From Scandinavium goeteborgense (GTDB lineage: Bacteria > Pseudomonadota > Gammaproteobacteria > Enterobacterales > Enterobacteriaceae), in NCBI RefSeq assembly GCF_003935895.2, contig NZ_CP054058.1:2585177-2649176 (forward strand): a stretch of DNA of 64,000 nucleotides. Direction: 5' to 3'. The notes beneath the pieces were generated by a model that saw nothing but the letters and a program-made list of their open reading frames with translations, was not told where the DNA came from and ran no database searches. The translations under genes were made by a program, and so were the position numbers. Of the stretch, positions 7,461-17,637 are shown piece after piece; the stretch's first letter is position 1; each line of letters begins with the position of its first letter.

Positions 7461-10061
7461 TTACTTCTTCGCGACTTCCTGCCACTTGCCGTCGATAAAG
7501 AAGGCGGACCAACCGGTCGCTTTGCCGTCTTTTTCAGAAGACACATACTGCTGCTTCGTTTTGCGGCTGAAACGCACCATGGTCTTGTTACCCTGGCCGT
7601 CTTCCTGCGGAGCATCTGCCAGATAGCGCAGTTTTTCCGGCAGACGGTCACGGAAGCGGTACAGTTCTTCCACTAACGGCGCACGTGTTTCACGCGATTT
7701 AGGGAAGGTATTCGCCGCCAGGAACACGCCCGCAGCGCCATCACGCAGCACGAAGTACGCATCTGATTTCTCACACTGCAGTTCTGGCAGCGGAGTCGGA
7801 TCTTCCTTCGGCGGCGCAACTTCACCGTTACGCAGGATCTTACGGGTATTCTTGCAATCGTCGTTGGTACAGGCCATGTACTTACCAAAACGTCCCATTT
7901 TCAGGTGCATTTCAGAACCACATTTTTCACACTCAACGATTGGGCCGTCATAGCCCTTGATGCGGAACTCGCCTTCTTCGATTTCGTAACCGTCGCAGGT
8001 CGGGTTGTTACCACAGACGTGCAGCTTACGTTTCGGATCGATAAGGTAGCTGTCCATCGCCGTGCCGCATTTGACACAACGGCGTTTAGCACGCAGCGCG
8101 TTGGTTTCCGCGTCGTCGCCTTCCAGCACGTTCAGGACTTCGTTTTCCGGCACCAGGTTAATGGTGGTTTTGCAACGCTCTTTCGGCGGTAACGCATAGC
8201 CGGAACAGCCCAGGAACACGCCGGTGCTCGCGGTACGGATACCCATCTTACGGCCACAGGTTGGGCAGTCGATGCTGGTCATGATCATCGGGTTAGGCTG
8301 CATACCGCCTTCTTCCGGATCTTTCTCCGCCGTTTCGAGCTGACGAGTAAAGTCGCCGAAGAAGTCGTTCAGAACCTGCTTCCACTCGGCTTGATGGTTT
8401 GCGACCTGGTCGAGGCTGCTTTCCATCTGCGCGGTGAAGTCGTAGTTCATCAGCTCGCGGAAGTTATCTTCCAGACGATCGGTGACGATCTCGCCCATTT
8501 TCTCGGCGTAGAAACGACGGCTTTCAACGCGAACATAGCCACGATCCTGAATGGTCGAAATGATCGACGCATAGGTAGACGGACGGCCGATGCCACGTTT
8601 TTCCAGTTCTTTAACCAAAGACGCTTCGCTGAATCGCGCTGGCGGCTTGGTAAAGTGCTGAGCAGGAAGCAGCTCAACCAGAGTCAGCTCTTCGCCTTTT
8701 TTCACTGGCGGCAGCGTACGGTCTTCGTCGCCTTTACGCAGCGCAGGCATGACTTTCGTCCAGCCGTCGAAGCGCAGCGTACGACCCCGTGCTTTCAGTT
8801 TGAAATCACCGGCGCCTACGGTCAGCGTGGTGGAATCGTACTGTGCTGGCGTCATCTGGCACGCCACAAACTGGCGCCAGATCAGTTGATACAGTTTCTG
8901 CGCGTCAGCTTCCATGTCTTTCAGAGACTCGGCCACAACCGCGACATCAGAAGGACGAATGGCTTCGTGCGCTTCCTGTGAATTCTCTTTGCTGGCGTAC
9001 TGATTGGCGTTTTCCGGCAGATATTTCTTACCGAAGTTTTCGCCAATGTAGTCGCGAACCATGCTTACCGCGTCCTGACTCAGGTTAGTGGAGTCGGTAC
9101 GCATATAAGTGATGTGACCTGCTTCATACAGACGCTGAGCCATCATCATGGTTTTCTTCACGCCGTAGCCGAGACGGGTACTTGCCGCCTGCTGAAGCGT
9201 GGAGGTGATGAACGGCGCGCCCGGCTTGCTGCTGGTCGGCTTATCTTCACGATCGAGTACGCTGTAGCGCGCTTTTTCAAGCTGGCTAACGGCGGCCATG
9301 GTTTCGTCACGGGTTACCGGACGGAACGGCTTATCGTGATGATGGCTGACTTCCAGCGGCAGCGCGTCGCCTGATGGCGTCGCGGTGTTGGCGTCAATTT
9401 CCCAGTACTCTTCCGGGACGAACGCTTTAATTTCGCGTTCACGCTCGACGACCAGACGTACCGCAACAGACTGTACACGTCCTGCTGACAGGCCACGGGC
9501 AATCTTTTTCCACAGCAGCGGAGAGACCATGTAACCCACCACGCGGTCGACGAAACGACGCGCCTGCTGAGCGTTTACACGATCGATATTCAGTTCACCC
9601 GGCGTGTCAAACGCCTGACGAATCGCATTCTTGGTTATCTCGTTAAACACCACGCGGCTATAGCGTGAGTCATCACCCCCGATCACTTCCCGCAGGTGCC
9701 ATGCAATGGCCTCCCCTTCGCGGTCAAGGTCAGTTGCGAGATAGATATGGTCAGCTTTTTCAGCTAACTGTTTGAGTTCAGCGACAACCTTTTCTTTACC
9801 TGGCAGCACTTCATACTGGGCAGCCCAGTCGTGCCACGGATCAACGCCCATGCGGTTTACAAGCGCACCGCGTTCATCCTTTTTCGGCTTTTTGGCCGGT
9901 TTGGCGGCGGTAGAGTCGGCGCTCTTTTTGCTTGCTGAGCCACTGGTCGGCAGATCACGGATATGACCCACGCTGGATTTCACCACGTAGTCATTACCCA
10001 GGTACTTATTGATCGTTTTGGCTTTTGCCGGGGACTCAACGATAACGAGAGCTTTACCCAT
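7461..10061 (-). CDS. topA: TopA, DNA topoisomerase I
   Basis: About 866 aa and near-identical in layout to E. coli TopA (865 aa). It relaxes negatively supercoiled DNA. Toprim domain at the start ([14 protein letters not shown]; acidic triad region [14 protein letters not shown] near 111-124); active-site Tyr in [12 protein letters not shown] near residue 319; three C-terminal four-Cys zinc modules ([27 protein letters not shown]) and the two Zn-less ribbon domains after them. The start is set at the ATG 10061 because GGTAAAGG lies just upstream and MGKALVIVE is the family N terminus; the GTG at 10067 is less likely. Confidence 0.98.
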   Translation of the reverse strand: MGKALVIVESPAKAKTINKYLGNDYVVKSSVGHIRDLPTSGSASKKSADSTAAKPAKKPKKDERGALVNRMGVDPWHDWAAQYEVLPGKEKVVAELKQLAEKADHIYLATDLDREGEAIAWHLREVIGGDDSRYSRVVFNEITKNAIRQAFDTPGELNIDRVNAQQARRFVDRVVGYMVSPLLWKKIARGLSAGRVQSVAVRLVVEREREIKAFVPEEYWEIDANTATPSGDALPLEVSHHHDKPFRPVTRDETMAAVSQLEKARYSVLDREDKPTSSKPGAPFITSTLQQAASTRLGYGVKKTMMMAQRLYEAGHITYMRTDSTNLSQDAVSMVRDYIGENFGKKYLPENANQYASKENSQEAHEAIRPSDVAVVAESLKDMEADAQKLYQLIWRQFVACQMTPAQYDSTTLTVGAGDFKLKARGRTLRFDGWTKVMPALRKGDEDRTLPPVKKGEELTLVELLPAQHFTKPPARFSEASLVKELEKRGIGRPSTYASIISTIQDRGYVRVESRRFYAEKMGEIVTDRLEDNFRELMNYDFTAQMESSLDQVANHQAEWKQVLNDFFGDFTRQLETAEKDPEEGGMQPNPMIMTSIDCPTCGRKMGIRTASTGVFLGCSGYALPPKERCKTTINLVPENEVLNVLEGDDAETNALRAKRRCVKCGTAMDSYLIDPKRKLHVCGNNPTCDGYEIEEGEFRIKGYDGPIVECEKCGSEMHLKMGRFGKYMACTNDDCKNTRKILRNGEVAPPKEDPTPLPELQCEKSDAYFVLRDGAAGVFLAANTFPKSRETRAPLVEELYRFRDRLPEKLRYLADAPQEDGQGNKTMVRFSRKTKQQYVSSEKDGKATGWSAFFIDGKWQEVAKK

Positions 10062-10485
10062 ATTCACCTTTACCTAATTTGATTCTTCCAGGAATACGCA
10101 CTTTCCAAAAGGAGGTGGTGCATATATCGCACTTGAATTCACCTTCCACTGGCGACGTGCCTAAATCTTGTGGCGGCGTCAATGGATATCAACCCCTTCT
10201 CTGGTCCGGCCCCAGAAGCCTGAGTCAGAGGATTGAGTTTGCTGGCCTTTTCCTGCCAGGTGGTATAGCACGAAGAATTTTCGGTCGAATGTCAAGCAAT
10301 TCTGTTGCCAGAATGCGAAAGCGTCACACTGTACCTGATAAAATCCGTTACGCAACTTTATTAGCATGCAAAAGCAAATCCCGCCAGCCGACGAGACCTC
10401 GCGATGTCCTTGTGTTTAACAGGGAAAATTTGCCCGCATGGCGCGCCGGGCGTAAACTGTTGGCAGTGTTTTAGAGGAGTCCGTG
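10062..10485. promoter_or_regulatory. topA-yciN divergent promoter region
   Basis: 424 bp without a supported gene. topA reads left and yciN right, so it holds both promoter sets; in E. coli topA has several promoters, some supercoiling-sensitive. A minus-strand TTGACA lies at 10289-10294, but no well-spaced -10 is obvious to me. Confidence 0.6.
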
Positions 10486-10737
10486 ATGCAAGAAACATCC
10501 CAACCTATCGATAGCCAGTCCCTGCTGGTAGAAGCTAACCGCCTGATCCGTGAACATGACGATACGATGAAAGGTATCGAAGCCACCGGCGTAACGCAGC
10601 GCAACGGCGTGCTGGTGTTCAGCGGTGAGTACTATCTTGATGAACAAGGCCTGCCGACGCCAAAGAGCACCGCGGTGTTCAATATGTTCAAATATCTGGC
10701 CCACCAGCTGTCAGAAAAATACCACCTGGTTGATTAA
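10486..10737 (+). CDS. yciN: YciN, small conserved protein
   Basis: 83 aa, the E. coli length, with the conserved core [13 protein letters not shown] and the end [20 protein letters not shown]. The start at ATG 10486 has GAGGAG six nt upstream; the GTG at 10483 is too close. It is a soluble, acidic protein of unknown function. It converges on sohB through a shared terminator. Confidence 0.93.
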   Translation: MQETSQPIDSQSLLVEANRLIREHDDTMKGIEATGVTQRNGVLVFSGEYYLDEQGLPTPKSTAVFNMFKYLAHQLSEKYHLVD

Positions 10738-10740
10738 AAA

Positions 10741-10764
10741 AATGCGAGGCTCAGGCCTCGCATT
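10741..10764. terminator. Bidirectional terminator yciN/sohB
   Basis: AATGCGAGGC and GCCTCGCATT form a perfect 10-bp stem with a TCAG loop. A T-run follows on the minus strand (for sohB), and CATTTCATTT on the plus strand (for yciN). Confidence 0.9.
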
Positions 10765-10768
10765 TCAT

Positions 10769-11815
10769 TTACATCATCGGTTTCTGCCCGCGCTGCCACC
10801 AGCGCATCAACAAATGATCTGCGCTTTCCGCCGCACTGCCGGTAAAACGGTCCATCAGTTTCTTGCGTTGCAGATAACGCACGTTTAGCACTTCATGCCC
10901 GTCCATTAATCCGAGCAGCAGGTCGTCACTGGTGCCAATTTCATCCACCAGCCCTTTATCCTGAGCCTGTTGACCGTACCAGTGTTCGCCGGTCGCCACC
11001 TGGTCAATGTCCAGCTGCGGACGCATCTGATGCACAAAATCTTTAAACAGCAGATGGGTTTCGTTGAGATCTTCGCGGAACTTCTGTCGCCCTTCTTCGG
11101 TATTTTCACCGAGCAGCGTCAGCGTGCGTTTATATTGGCCCGCTGTATGCAATTCGATGTCGATATCTTTATTTTTCAGGAAACGGTTAAAGTTCGGGAT
11201 CTGCGCAACCACACCGATGGAGCCGATAATGGCGAACGGTGCGGAGACAATTTTGTTGCCGACGCAGGCCATCATGTAGCCGCCGCTGGCCGCCACTTTA
11301 TCGACCGCAATGGTCAGTGGGACCTGCTTATCGCGAAGACGCTGAAGCTGTGACGCGGCAAGTCCATAGCCGTGCACCACGCCGCCAGGGCTCTCCAGAC
11401 GCACAACCACCTGGTCCTGCGGTTTGATCACCGCCAGCACTGCCGTCACTTCTTCGCGCAACGCGGTCACTTCATGGGCGTCCATGCTGCCTTTGAAATC
11501 CAGCACCCAAACTTTGGGCTTATCGCTGGTTTCTTTCACGCCCTTCTTCGCGTTAGCCTTCGCCGTTTTGGCTTCAAGCTTGTGCTTTTTCTTCTGCGCT
11601 TTGTGCCAGAGTTTTTGCTGCGGGGCGTCAAGCAACGCCACGCTCATGTCTTCCTGCATCTCTTTATATTGTTCACTGAGATTGGTGATCCGCAGCTCTC
11701 CGCGCTGCCTTTTACGTTGGGTAAGATTCACGATTAGCGTAGCAACTACCGCAATCGCGACCACAATCGTGGCGATTTTCGCCAAAAACAACCCATATTG
11801 AGAAAGTAGTTCCAC
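10769..11815 (-). CDS. sohB: SohB, inner-membrane serine peptidase of the S49 family
   Basis: 348 aa (E. coli 349). An N-terminal membrane anchor (LLSQYGLFLAKIATIVVAIAVVATLI) is followed by a Lys-rich charged linker (KKKHKLEAKTAKANAKKG) and an SppA-type S49 domain with the nucleophile Ser in KVAASGGYMMACV and the conserved GSIGVV segment. The start is a GTG at 11815 (VELLSQYG, with AAGGTGGA upstream), which matches the family N terminus; the 39 codons before it are not conserved. SohB was isolated as a multicopy suppressor of htrA and is thought to degrade envelope proteins. Confidence 0.95.
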   Translation of the reverse strand: MELLSQYGLFLAKIATIVVAIAVVATLIVNLTQRKRQRGELRITNLSEQYKEMQEDMSVALLDAPQQKLWHKAQKKKHKLEAKTAKANAKKGVKETSDKPKVWVLDFKGSMDAHEVTALREEVTAVLAVIKPQDQVVVRLESPGGVVHGYGLAASQLQRLRDKQVPLTIAVDKVAASGGYMMACVGNKIVSAPFAIIGSIGVVAQIPNFNRFLKNKDIDIELHTAGQYKRTLTLLGENTEEGRQKFREDLNETHLLFKDFVHQMRPQLDIDQVATGEHWYGQQAQDKGLVDEIGTSDDLLLGLMDGHEVLNVRYLQRKKLMDRFTGSAAESADHLLMRWWQRGQKPMM

Positions 11816-12077
11816 GCTTCCACCTTGAAAAGAATCACTCGGATATCGCGCACAGTGTACAACAGCCCATACGGTGCGTCTCCCGCCTGAATTGTACGAT
11901 GCGAGCATGCTTCCCGTTTTGTTCGTGACCAATGAAATGATTGCAAAATGTTAATTCTGAACAGGCTTTCCGTCTGGCTGATTGAAATACCCCGCCGTTT
12001 AGGGCATAAAGCCGAAAAGCGAACAAACAGAAGCAGAACAGTAACGTGGTGCGACGAAGCGCCACAGGAGAGAGCCC

Positions 12078-12836
12078 GTGCATTATCAACCGCAACTCGA
12101 ATTGCTACAAAATCGCATCATTCTGGTTACCGGCGCCAGCGACGGTATCGGTCGCGAAGCCGCTCTGACCTACGCCCGCTACGGTGCGAGTGTGGTTCTC
12201 TTGGGCCGTAATGAAGAAAAGCTGCGGGCCGTTGCCCAGCAGATTCAGCAGCAAGGCGGCATTGCGCCACAGTGGTTTACGCTGGATTTACTCACCTGTA
12301 CGCCAGAAGCCTGCCAGCAGTTGGCGCAGAAAATCAGCATTCACACGCCGCGCCTCGATGGCGTCCTGCATAACGCAGGTCTGTTAGGTGACGTCGTACC
12401 GATGGACCAGCAAAAGCCGGAAGTCTGGCAGGATGTGATGCAGGTAAACGTCAACGGCACCTTTTTCCTCACCCAGGCGCTTCTTCCTTTATTACTCAAA
12501 TCTGATTCCGGTTCGCTGGTCTTCACCTCGTCCAGCGTCGGGCAACAGGGCCGGGCCAACTGGGGCGCGTATGCGGTTTCCAAATTCGCCACCGAAGGCA
12601 TGATGCAGGTGCTGGCCGAAGAGTATCAGGGCCAGCTGCGTGTCAACTGCATTAACCCGGGCGGCACCCGCACCGGGATGCGGGCCAGCGCCTTCCCAAC
12701 GGAAGATCCGCAGAAGCTTAAAACCCCTGCCGACATTATGCCGCTGTATCTGTGGCTGATGGGTGACGATAGCCGTCGAAAAACCGGGATGACTTTCGAT
12801 GCCCAGCCGGGCCGCAAACCAGGGATTTCACAATGA
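12078..12836 (+). CDS. yciK: YciK, short-chain dehydrogenase/reductase
   Basis: 252 aa, the E. coli length. A classical SDR: cofactor motif TGASDGIG (18-25), the NAG segment in LHNAGLLG, catalytic Ser in TSSSVG and the Tyr-Lys pair in YAVSK near 160. Substrate unknown. It overlaps btuR by 4 nt (ATGA), so the two form an operon, as in E. coli. It is divergent from sohB over a 262-bp gap. Confidence 0.95.
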   Translation: MHYQPQLELLQNRIILVTGASDGIGREAALTYARYGASVVLLGRNEEKLRAVAQQIQQQGGIAPQWFTLDLLTCTPEACQQLAQKISIHTPRLDGVLHNAGLLGDVVPMDQQKPEVWQDVMQVNVNGTFFLTQALLPLLLKSDSGSLVFTSSSVGQQGRANWGAYAVSKFATEGMMQVLAEEYQGQLRVNCINPGGTRTGMRASAFPTEDPQKLKTPADIMPLYLWLMGDDSRRKTGMTFDAQPGRKPGISQ

Positions 12837-13423
12837 GTGACGACCGTCATCGCGAACGACAACAGCGCCTGAAAGAGAAAGTCGACGCTCGCGTCGCCGA
12901 CGCCCAGGAAGAGCGCGGCATCCTGCTGGTGCTTACCGGTAACGGTAAAGGCAAAACCACGGCGGCATTTGGCACGGCTACGCGCGCGGTGGGTCATGGC
13001 AAGAAAGTCGGCGTGATTCAGTTCATCAAGGGCGAATGGCCGAACGGCGAGCGTAACTTGCTCGAGCCTCACGGTGTGGAGTTTCAGGTGATGGCGACCG
13101 GTTTTACCTGGAACACGCAGGATAAAGCGGGTGATACCGCCGCCTGTTTAATGGTCTGGGCGCATGCGAAGCGCATGATGGCCGATGCCAGCCTGGATAT
13201 GGTTATCCTCGATGAGCTTACGTATATGGTGGCTTATGATTATCTGCCGCTGGAAGAGGTGCTGACCGCGCTGCGCAACCGTCCACATCACCAGACGGTT
13301 ATCGTCACGGGTCGCGGCTGTCATCGGGATATTCTGGAGATGGCGGATACAGTGAGCGAGCTGCGCCCGGTGAAGCATGCCTTCGATGCAGGCATTAAAG
13401 CGCAACTCGGTATCGACTATTAA
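12833..13423 (+). CDS. btuR: BtuR/CobO, ATP:cob(I)alamin adenosyltransferase
   Basis: 196 aa. Transfers the adenosyl group of ATP to the cobalt of corrinoids, giving adenosylcobalamin. The P-loop GNGKGKTT (36-43) follows a basic N-terminal helix, and the Walker-B-like MVILDELTYMV and VIVTGRGCH segments are characteristic of CobA/BtuR. Translationally coupled to yciK, and followed at once by a strong terminator. Confidence 0.97.
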   Translation: MSDDRHRERQQRLKEKVDARVADAQEERGILLVLTGNGKGKTTAAFGTATRAVGHGKKVGVIQFIKGEWPNGERNLLEPHGVEFQVMATGFTWNTQDKAGDTAACLMVWAHAKRMMADASLDMVILDELTYMVAYDYLPLEEVLTALRNRPHHQTVIVTGRGCHRDILEMADTVSELRPVKHAFDAGIKAQLGIDY

Positions 13424-13447
13424 AAAAGGCCCCTCGGGGCCTTTTTT
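13422..13447. terminator. Bidirectional terminator btuR/rluB
   Basis: A-run, GGCCCC, TC, GGGGCC and T-run: a perfect stem of 12 bp with a 2-nt loop. The symmetric A and T tracts serve both converging genes. Confidence 0.95.
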
Positions 13448-13448
13448 C

Positions 13449-14354
13449 TTATGAACCGCTACCGTTGTTTCGGCTGCTGGAGCGACGACCATTCCCGCTG
13501 GTCTTCGCTGGCTTACCGCCCACCTGCGTGTGACGTTTCACAGCGCGGCGGATCTGGTTGGCCTTCACGCGGCGACGATCTTTTTCGACCGCCACTTTGG
13601 ATTCGGTTTCCGGCTTCAGCTCTACCAGCTCACGCAGGTAGTTGGTCTGGGCCAGATCCAGCTCGGTGTAACCCCCGCGCGGCAGGCCTTTTGGCAACGG
13701 AATATCACCGTAACGCACGCGGATAAGACGGCTAACCTGCACGCCTACTGCTTCCCACAGGCGACGTACTTCGCGGTTACGCCCTTCAGTCAGGGTCACG
13801 TTGTACCACTGGTTGATCCCTTCGCCACCGGTAAACTTGATGGTTTTGAATGCTGCCGGGCCGTCTTCAAGCTGCACGCCACGTGAAAGCTGACGCAATT
13901 TATTCTCGTCAACTTCACCGAACACACGCACGGCGTATTCACGCTCAACTTCGCGGCTCGGGTGCATCAGGCGATTCGCCAGTTCACCGTCGGTGGTGAA
14001 CAGCATCAGGCCGCAGGTGTTGACGTCCAGACGCCCTACGGCAATCCAGCGCGCGCCGCGCAGTTTTGGCAGACGGTCAAACACCGTCGGACGCCCTTCC
14101 GGGTCGCTACGGGTACACAGCTCGCCTTCTGGCTTGTAGTACGCCAGCACACGGCAAATCTGTTCCACGGATTCTTTAACGGAAATCAGATGTCCGTCGA
14201 TACGAATTTTAAGACCGGGAATAACTTCAACGCGATCGCCCAGCGTGGCAACTTTGCCATCAACGCTGACACGACCGGCCTGAATCATGGTTTCGATTTC
14301 ACGGCGGGAGCCGTGGCCGGCACGGGCCAGCACTTTCTGTAATTTCTCGCTCAT
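13449..14354 (-). CDS. rluB: RluB, 23S rRNA pseudouridine(2605) synthase
   Basis: 301 aa. It isomerises U2605 of 23S rRNA. N-terminal S4 RNA-binding domain ([21 protein letters not shown]), then the RsuA-family catalytic domain with the Asp-containing motif in [15 protein letters not shown] and the L-M-H-P-S segment. The Lys/Arg/Asn/Gly-rich tail ([11 protein letters not shown]) is usual for RluB and a little longer than in E. coli (291 aa). The start at 14354 is chosen because MSEKLQK is the conserved start. Confidence 0.97.
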   Translation of the reverse strand: MSEKLQKVLARAGHGSRREIETMIQAGRVSVDGKVATLGDRVEVIPGLKIRIDGHLISVKESVEQICRVLAYYKPEGELCTRSDPEGRPTVFDRLPKLRGARWIAVGRLDVNTCGLMLFTTDGELANRLMHPSREVEREYAVRVFGEVDENKLRQLSRGVQLEDGPAAFKTIKFTGGEGINQWYNVTLTEGRNREVRRLWEAVGVQVSRLIRVRYGDIPLPKGLPRGGYTELDLAQTNYLRELVELKPETESKVAVEKDRRRVKANQIRRAVKRHTQVGGKPAKTSGNGRRSSSRNNGSGS

Positions 14355-14624
14355 CGAGCATCCTTTAGGTGTCGCCTTCCCAGGCGTCTGGTATATATGC
14401 AAAATCAACACGTTAGATAAAACTGAACGCATCAACAGAACTCATTTTTCGCCCCGGGTGAATCGTTCTCAACCCGCACGGCGCTGCGTGACCGCATATC
14501 TTACATGAATTTTAGGCTAAATGATTCATCTCGTTACACCCGACGCCCGGCTTTCCTCGCTGCACTTTACCTGGCACCCATTCATGTCAATAATGATTAC
14601 CTCTCGTTTTCCCGGAGAAGGTTA

Positions 14625-15479
14625 ATGAAAGACACCGACGAGCGGATCCACCCTGACAGCTGCCTGACCCTTCAGCGGGATGCCGATACCGGCATTGAAA
14701 GCGTCAGCGCGCACTTTAAAGGCCATGCCTACGACCCGCATGACCACGACGAAGTGCTGCTCGGCGTGACGCAGCAAGGGCTGCAGCGCTTTCATTGTCA
14801 CCGGGCGCTGCACACCAGCACGCCGGGCCGAGCGATGTTGATTGAACCTGGCGCCGTGCATGACGGACACGCGCCGGATGCCGGAGGGTTTACCTATGCG
14901 ATGCTCTACATTCCGCAGCGTTGGTTTTCCGGGATGATGGACGCCCGTGGACTGGGGGATATTTCCGCCCTCGGTTCGGCTTTTCGCAACACGCTGACCG
15001 ACGATATCGCGCTGACGCAGGCTATTCAGCAGAGCTTCTTTGCCCTGCACCACCAGGAAGGCCGTCTGGCACGCGATCAAAGCCTGGACCACCTGCTGGA
15101 ACACCTTTCAACGCATATCCGTCAACGCCCGGCGTCGGCACAGAATGATGCCCAGCGTCAGATGTACCAGGTGCGGGATTATCTTCATGACAGGATGGGC
15201 AGCGATATTGGCCTTGATGAGCTGGCCGCCTGGGCCGGAATTGACCGCTTCCGGCTGAGCCGTCAATTTAAAAACACTTTCGGCTTAAGCCCCCATGCGT
15301 GGCTGGTTCGCCTGCGTTTACGCACGGCACGGATGCTGCTCGCCAAAGGCGAAGACCTGGCGCAGGTCGCGTCGCTGGTCGGTTTTGCCGACCAAAGCCA
15401 TATGGGCCGCTGGTTCCAGCGTGCCTATCGCCTTTCGCCCGCCGCTTACCAGCGCCAGTGCACAAACGTTCTATCTTAG
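14625..15479 (+). CDS. AraC-family transcriptional regulator
   Basis: 284 aa. N-terminal cupin-like sensing domain (FKGHAYDPHDHDEVLLGV near 25-42, with the H-x-H-D pattern) and a C-terminal double HTH (IGLDELAAWAGIDRFRLSRQ, then LAQVASLVGFADQSHMGRWF with the A-Y-R-L-S-P-A-A-Y-Q-R end). The start at 14625 follows GGAGAAGG. It lies 55 bp upstream of a DUF2000 gene on the same strand, a common partnership, so it may control that gene or itself. E. coli K-12 has no counterpart between rluB and yciO. Effector unknown. Confidence 0.88.
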   Translation: MKDTDERIHPDSCLTLQRDADTGIESVSAHFKGHAYDPHDHDEVLLGVTQQGLQRFHCHRALHTSTPGRAMLIEPGAVHDGHAPDAGGFTYAMLYIPQRWFSGMMDARGLGDISALGSAFRNTLTDDIALTQAIQQSFFALHHQEGRLARDQSLDHLLEHLSTHIRQRPASAQNDAQRQMYQVRDYLHDRMGSDIGLDELAAWAGIDRFRLSRQFKNTFGLSPHAWLVRLRLRTARMLLAKGEDLAQVASLVGFADQSHMGRWFQRAYRLSPAAYQRQCTNVLS

Positions 15480-15534
15480 CCCCCGCCAAACTTCCATTCT
15501 GTTTATTCACAACAAGAATGAAGGAAGAAAACCT

Positions 15535-15945
15535 GTGATTTTTGACACCAAAAATGCGCTTATCGTCCGCAATGATTTAGCCGTCTGGCAGCGCCTGAAC
15601 GTCGTGGCATTTCTGGCCACCGGCATTACCGCTGCGGCCCCTGAAATCCTCGGCCAGCCTTACGTGGACGGTCTTGGCCGCCAGTACGGTCAGCTCGCGG
15701 GCGAACCGATGCTGATTTTTGAAGCCGACCTGGAAGCGTTACAAAAGGTGCATCTGAAAGGTATTGAACGCGAACTGACCCTGACACCCTACGTGGAAGC
15801 GATGTTTTCAACGGGCCATGACCAAGCGAACCGGGAAGTGTTTCTTGCTGAAGATGCCGCGCGGCTGAATCTGGTGGGTCTGGCGATTCGCGGGCCAAAA
15901 AAGGCGGTGGATAAAGTCATTAAAGGGCTAAAACTGCATCCGTAA
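15535..15945 (+). CDS. DUF2000-family protein
   Basis: 136 aa from a GTG start (GAAGGAAG 8 nt upstream). The pattern N-D-L-A-V-W-Q-R-L-N-V-V-A-F-L (20-34), the mid-protein F-S-T-G-H-D-x-A-N-R and the C-terminal GLAIRGPKKAVDKVIKGL is that of DUF2000 proteins, which have a peptidyl-tRNA-hydrolase-2-like fold. Biochemical role unknown. It directly follows the AraC gene and converges on yciO. Confidence 0.85.
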   Translation: MIFDTKNALIVRNDLAVWQRLNVVAFLATGITAAAPEILGQPYVDGLGRQYGQLAGEPMLIFEADLEALQKVHLKGIERELTLTPYVEAMFSTGHDQANREVFLAEDAARLNLVGLAIRGPKKAVDKVIKGLKLHP

Positions 15946-15986
15946 GGGTTCAAGAAAAAGCGGCAGTGAATGCCGCTTCTTCAAGC

Positions 15987-16607
15987 TTAACTGAACGGTT
16001 TTATGTCGCCCACGCCTTCACGCAGAACCACCGGCGAATCGTCCGTCAGATCGATAACCGTGGTCGGCTGCTGGCCGAGATAACCGCCGTGAATAATCAA
16101 GTCGACCTGCTTCTCCAGATGATCTTTGATCTCTTCCGGATCGGATTCGGTAAAATCATTGCCCGGCAGCATCAGTGACGTGGAAAGCATAGGTTCGCCT
16201 AGCGCTTCCAGCAGCATCTGTGCAATCGGGTTCGACGGCACACGCATCCCAATGGTCTTACGCTTTTCCTGCAACAGGCGGCGCGGCACCTCTTTCGTCC
16301 CTTTCAGGATGAAGGTGTAGTTGCCCGGCGTGTTGTTCTTAATCAGGCGAAACGCCACGTTATCCACGTAGGCGTACGTCGAGATCTCAGACAGATCGCG
16401 GCACACCAGGGTGAAGTTGTGACCGTCGGGCAAATGACGAATCCGGCAGATCCGCTCCATCGCGCCCTTGTCTTCAATTTTGCAGCCCAACGCATACCCG
16501 GAATCAGTGGGATAAACGATAACGCCGCCCTTACGCACAATTTCAACGGCCTGATTAATCAGACGTTGCTGCGGGTTGTCCGGATGGACATAAAAAAACT
16601 GACTCAT
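15987..16607 (-). CDS. yciO: YciO, Sua5/YrdC-like dsRNA-binding-fold protein
   Basis: 206 aa, the E. coli length. Belongs to the TsaC/YrdC/Sua5 superfamily (GGVIVYPTDSGYALGC near 28-43, KRKTIGMRVP, PMLSTSLMLPG), which includes threonylcarbamoyl-AMP synthases; YciO itself is a divergent member whose main role is not settled. Its ATG overlaps the rnm stop by 4 nt, so both are translated from one message. Confidence 0.95.
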   Translation of the reverse strand: MSQFFYVHPDNPQQRLINQAVEIVRKGGVIVYPTDSGYALGCKIEDKGAMERICRIRHLPDGHNFTLVCRDLSEISTYAYVDNVAFRLIKNNTPGNYTFILKGTKEVPRRLLQEKRKTIGMRVPSNPIAQMLLEALGEPMLSTSLMLPGNDFTESDPEEIKDHLEKQVDLIIHGGYLGQQPTTVIDLTDDSPVVLREGVGDIKPFS

Positions 16608-17488
16608 ACTTCCCTCTCGTTGATCTTTTGGGGCTGTGTTTCCCAACTTTGCCACACGCCTTCTACCCCGGCGGGGAGCCACAGCTTGCGTCCGAGTTCT
16701 ATCCACGGACAGGGCTGATGAAAATCAGAGCCCTGCGACGCCAGTAAACCGTACTGACGCGCATAGGTGGCAAGCTGCGCACGCTCGTGGGGAGCCTGCT
16801 GACACTGGGCGACTTCCATGGCGTCGCCGCCACATTCACTGAAATGAGCCAGCAGTCTTTTCAGCCACTTAGCTGAAAGATTATAACGTCCTGGATGAGC
16901 GATTACCGCCTTGCCGCCAGAATGATGAATCACATCAATAGCTTGATCTATTGTACACCACTGCGGCGGAACGTATCCGGTTTTACCGCGGGCCAGATAT
17001 TTTTTAAAGACGTCGTTAAAGTTGCTCGCTCTGCCGGATTCCACCAGAAAACGAGCGAAGTGGCCTCGCGTCACCGCCCCGCCATCCGCCAGGGCTAACG
17101 CCCCTTCCCACGCGCCCGGAATCTGCGCTTTTTCCAAACGTTCAGCGATAAGTTTAGCGCGCTGCTGGCGACGCTCGGTTTGCGCCGCCAGAAAGGCGGT
17201 CATCTCCGGGTGTTCAATATCAATGTTGAGGCCGACGATGTGGATATCGTGATTTTCCCAGACGGTGGAAATTTCCACCCCGGTAATCAATTCGAGCGGC
17301 AGTTCGGCGCGGGCGATCTCAGCCCGGGCGGCGGGAATGGCCGCCACGGTGTCGTGATCGGTAATCGCCAACGTGCCCACGCGCATTTCCAGCGCACGAT
17401 GCACCAGTTCCTCAGGCGTCAAACGGCCATCAGAGGCGGTGGTGTGGCTGTGCAGGTCGTAAATTACGGCGTAGGGATGGTCGCTCAA
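16604..17488 (-). CDS. rnm: Rnm (YciV/TrpH), PHP-domain 5'-3' exonuclease
   Basis: 294 aa from a TTG start (MSDHPYAVIYDLHSHT; GGAG 6 nt upstream), which matches the 293-aa E. coli protein; a GTG six bases earlier sits too close to the SD. PHP metal motifs: DLHSHTTASDG, ITDHDT, GVEIS, AHPG and GSDFH. The E. coli enzyme matures the 5' ends of 23S, 16S and 5S rRNA and hydrolyses 3',5'-nucleotide bisphosphates. It is divergent from the trp operon. Confidence 0.95.
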   Translation of the reverse strand: MSDHPYAVIYDLHSHTTASDGRLTPEELVHRALEMRVGTLAITDHDTVAAIPAARAEIARAELPLELITGVEISTVWENHDIHIVGLNIDIEHPEMTAFLAAQTERRQQRAKLIAERLEKAQIPGAWEGALALADGGAVTRGHFARFLVESGRASNFNDVFKKYLARGKTGYVPPQWCTIDQAIDVIHHSGGKAVIAHPGRYNLSAKWLKRLLAHFSECGGDAMEVAQCQQAPHERAQLATYARQYGLLASQGSDFHQPCPWIELGRKLWLPAGVEGVWQSWETQPQKINEREV

Positions 17489-17576
17489 AATCACTCCGGT
17501 GTTCAGTTATCACTATCAGGTTTGGGTTTGACGGCGCCCATCATAGCCTTACTGAATGAATTTCTGAAATCAGGGG

Positions 17577-17608
17577 TTGACTTTGCCCCTCCGGACTAGT
17601 TAACTAGT
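17577..17608 (+). promoter_or_regulatory. trp promoter and TrpR operator
   Basis: -35 TTGACT (17577-17582), 17-bp spacer, -10 TTAACT (17600-17605), overlapped by the perfect palindrome ACTAGTTAACTAGT (17595-17608). These are the E. coli trp -10 and TrpR operator core, so tryptophan-loaded TrpR should block this promoter. Confidence 0.97.
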
Positions 17609-17637
17609 ACGCAAGTTCACACAACGAGGTATCTGCG

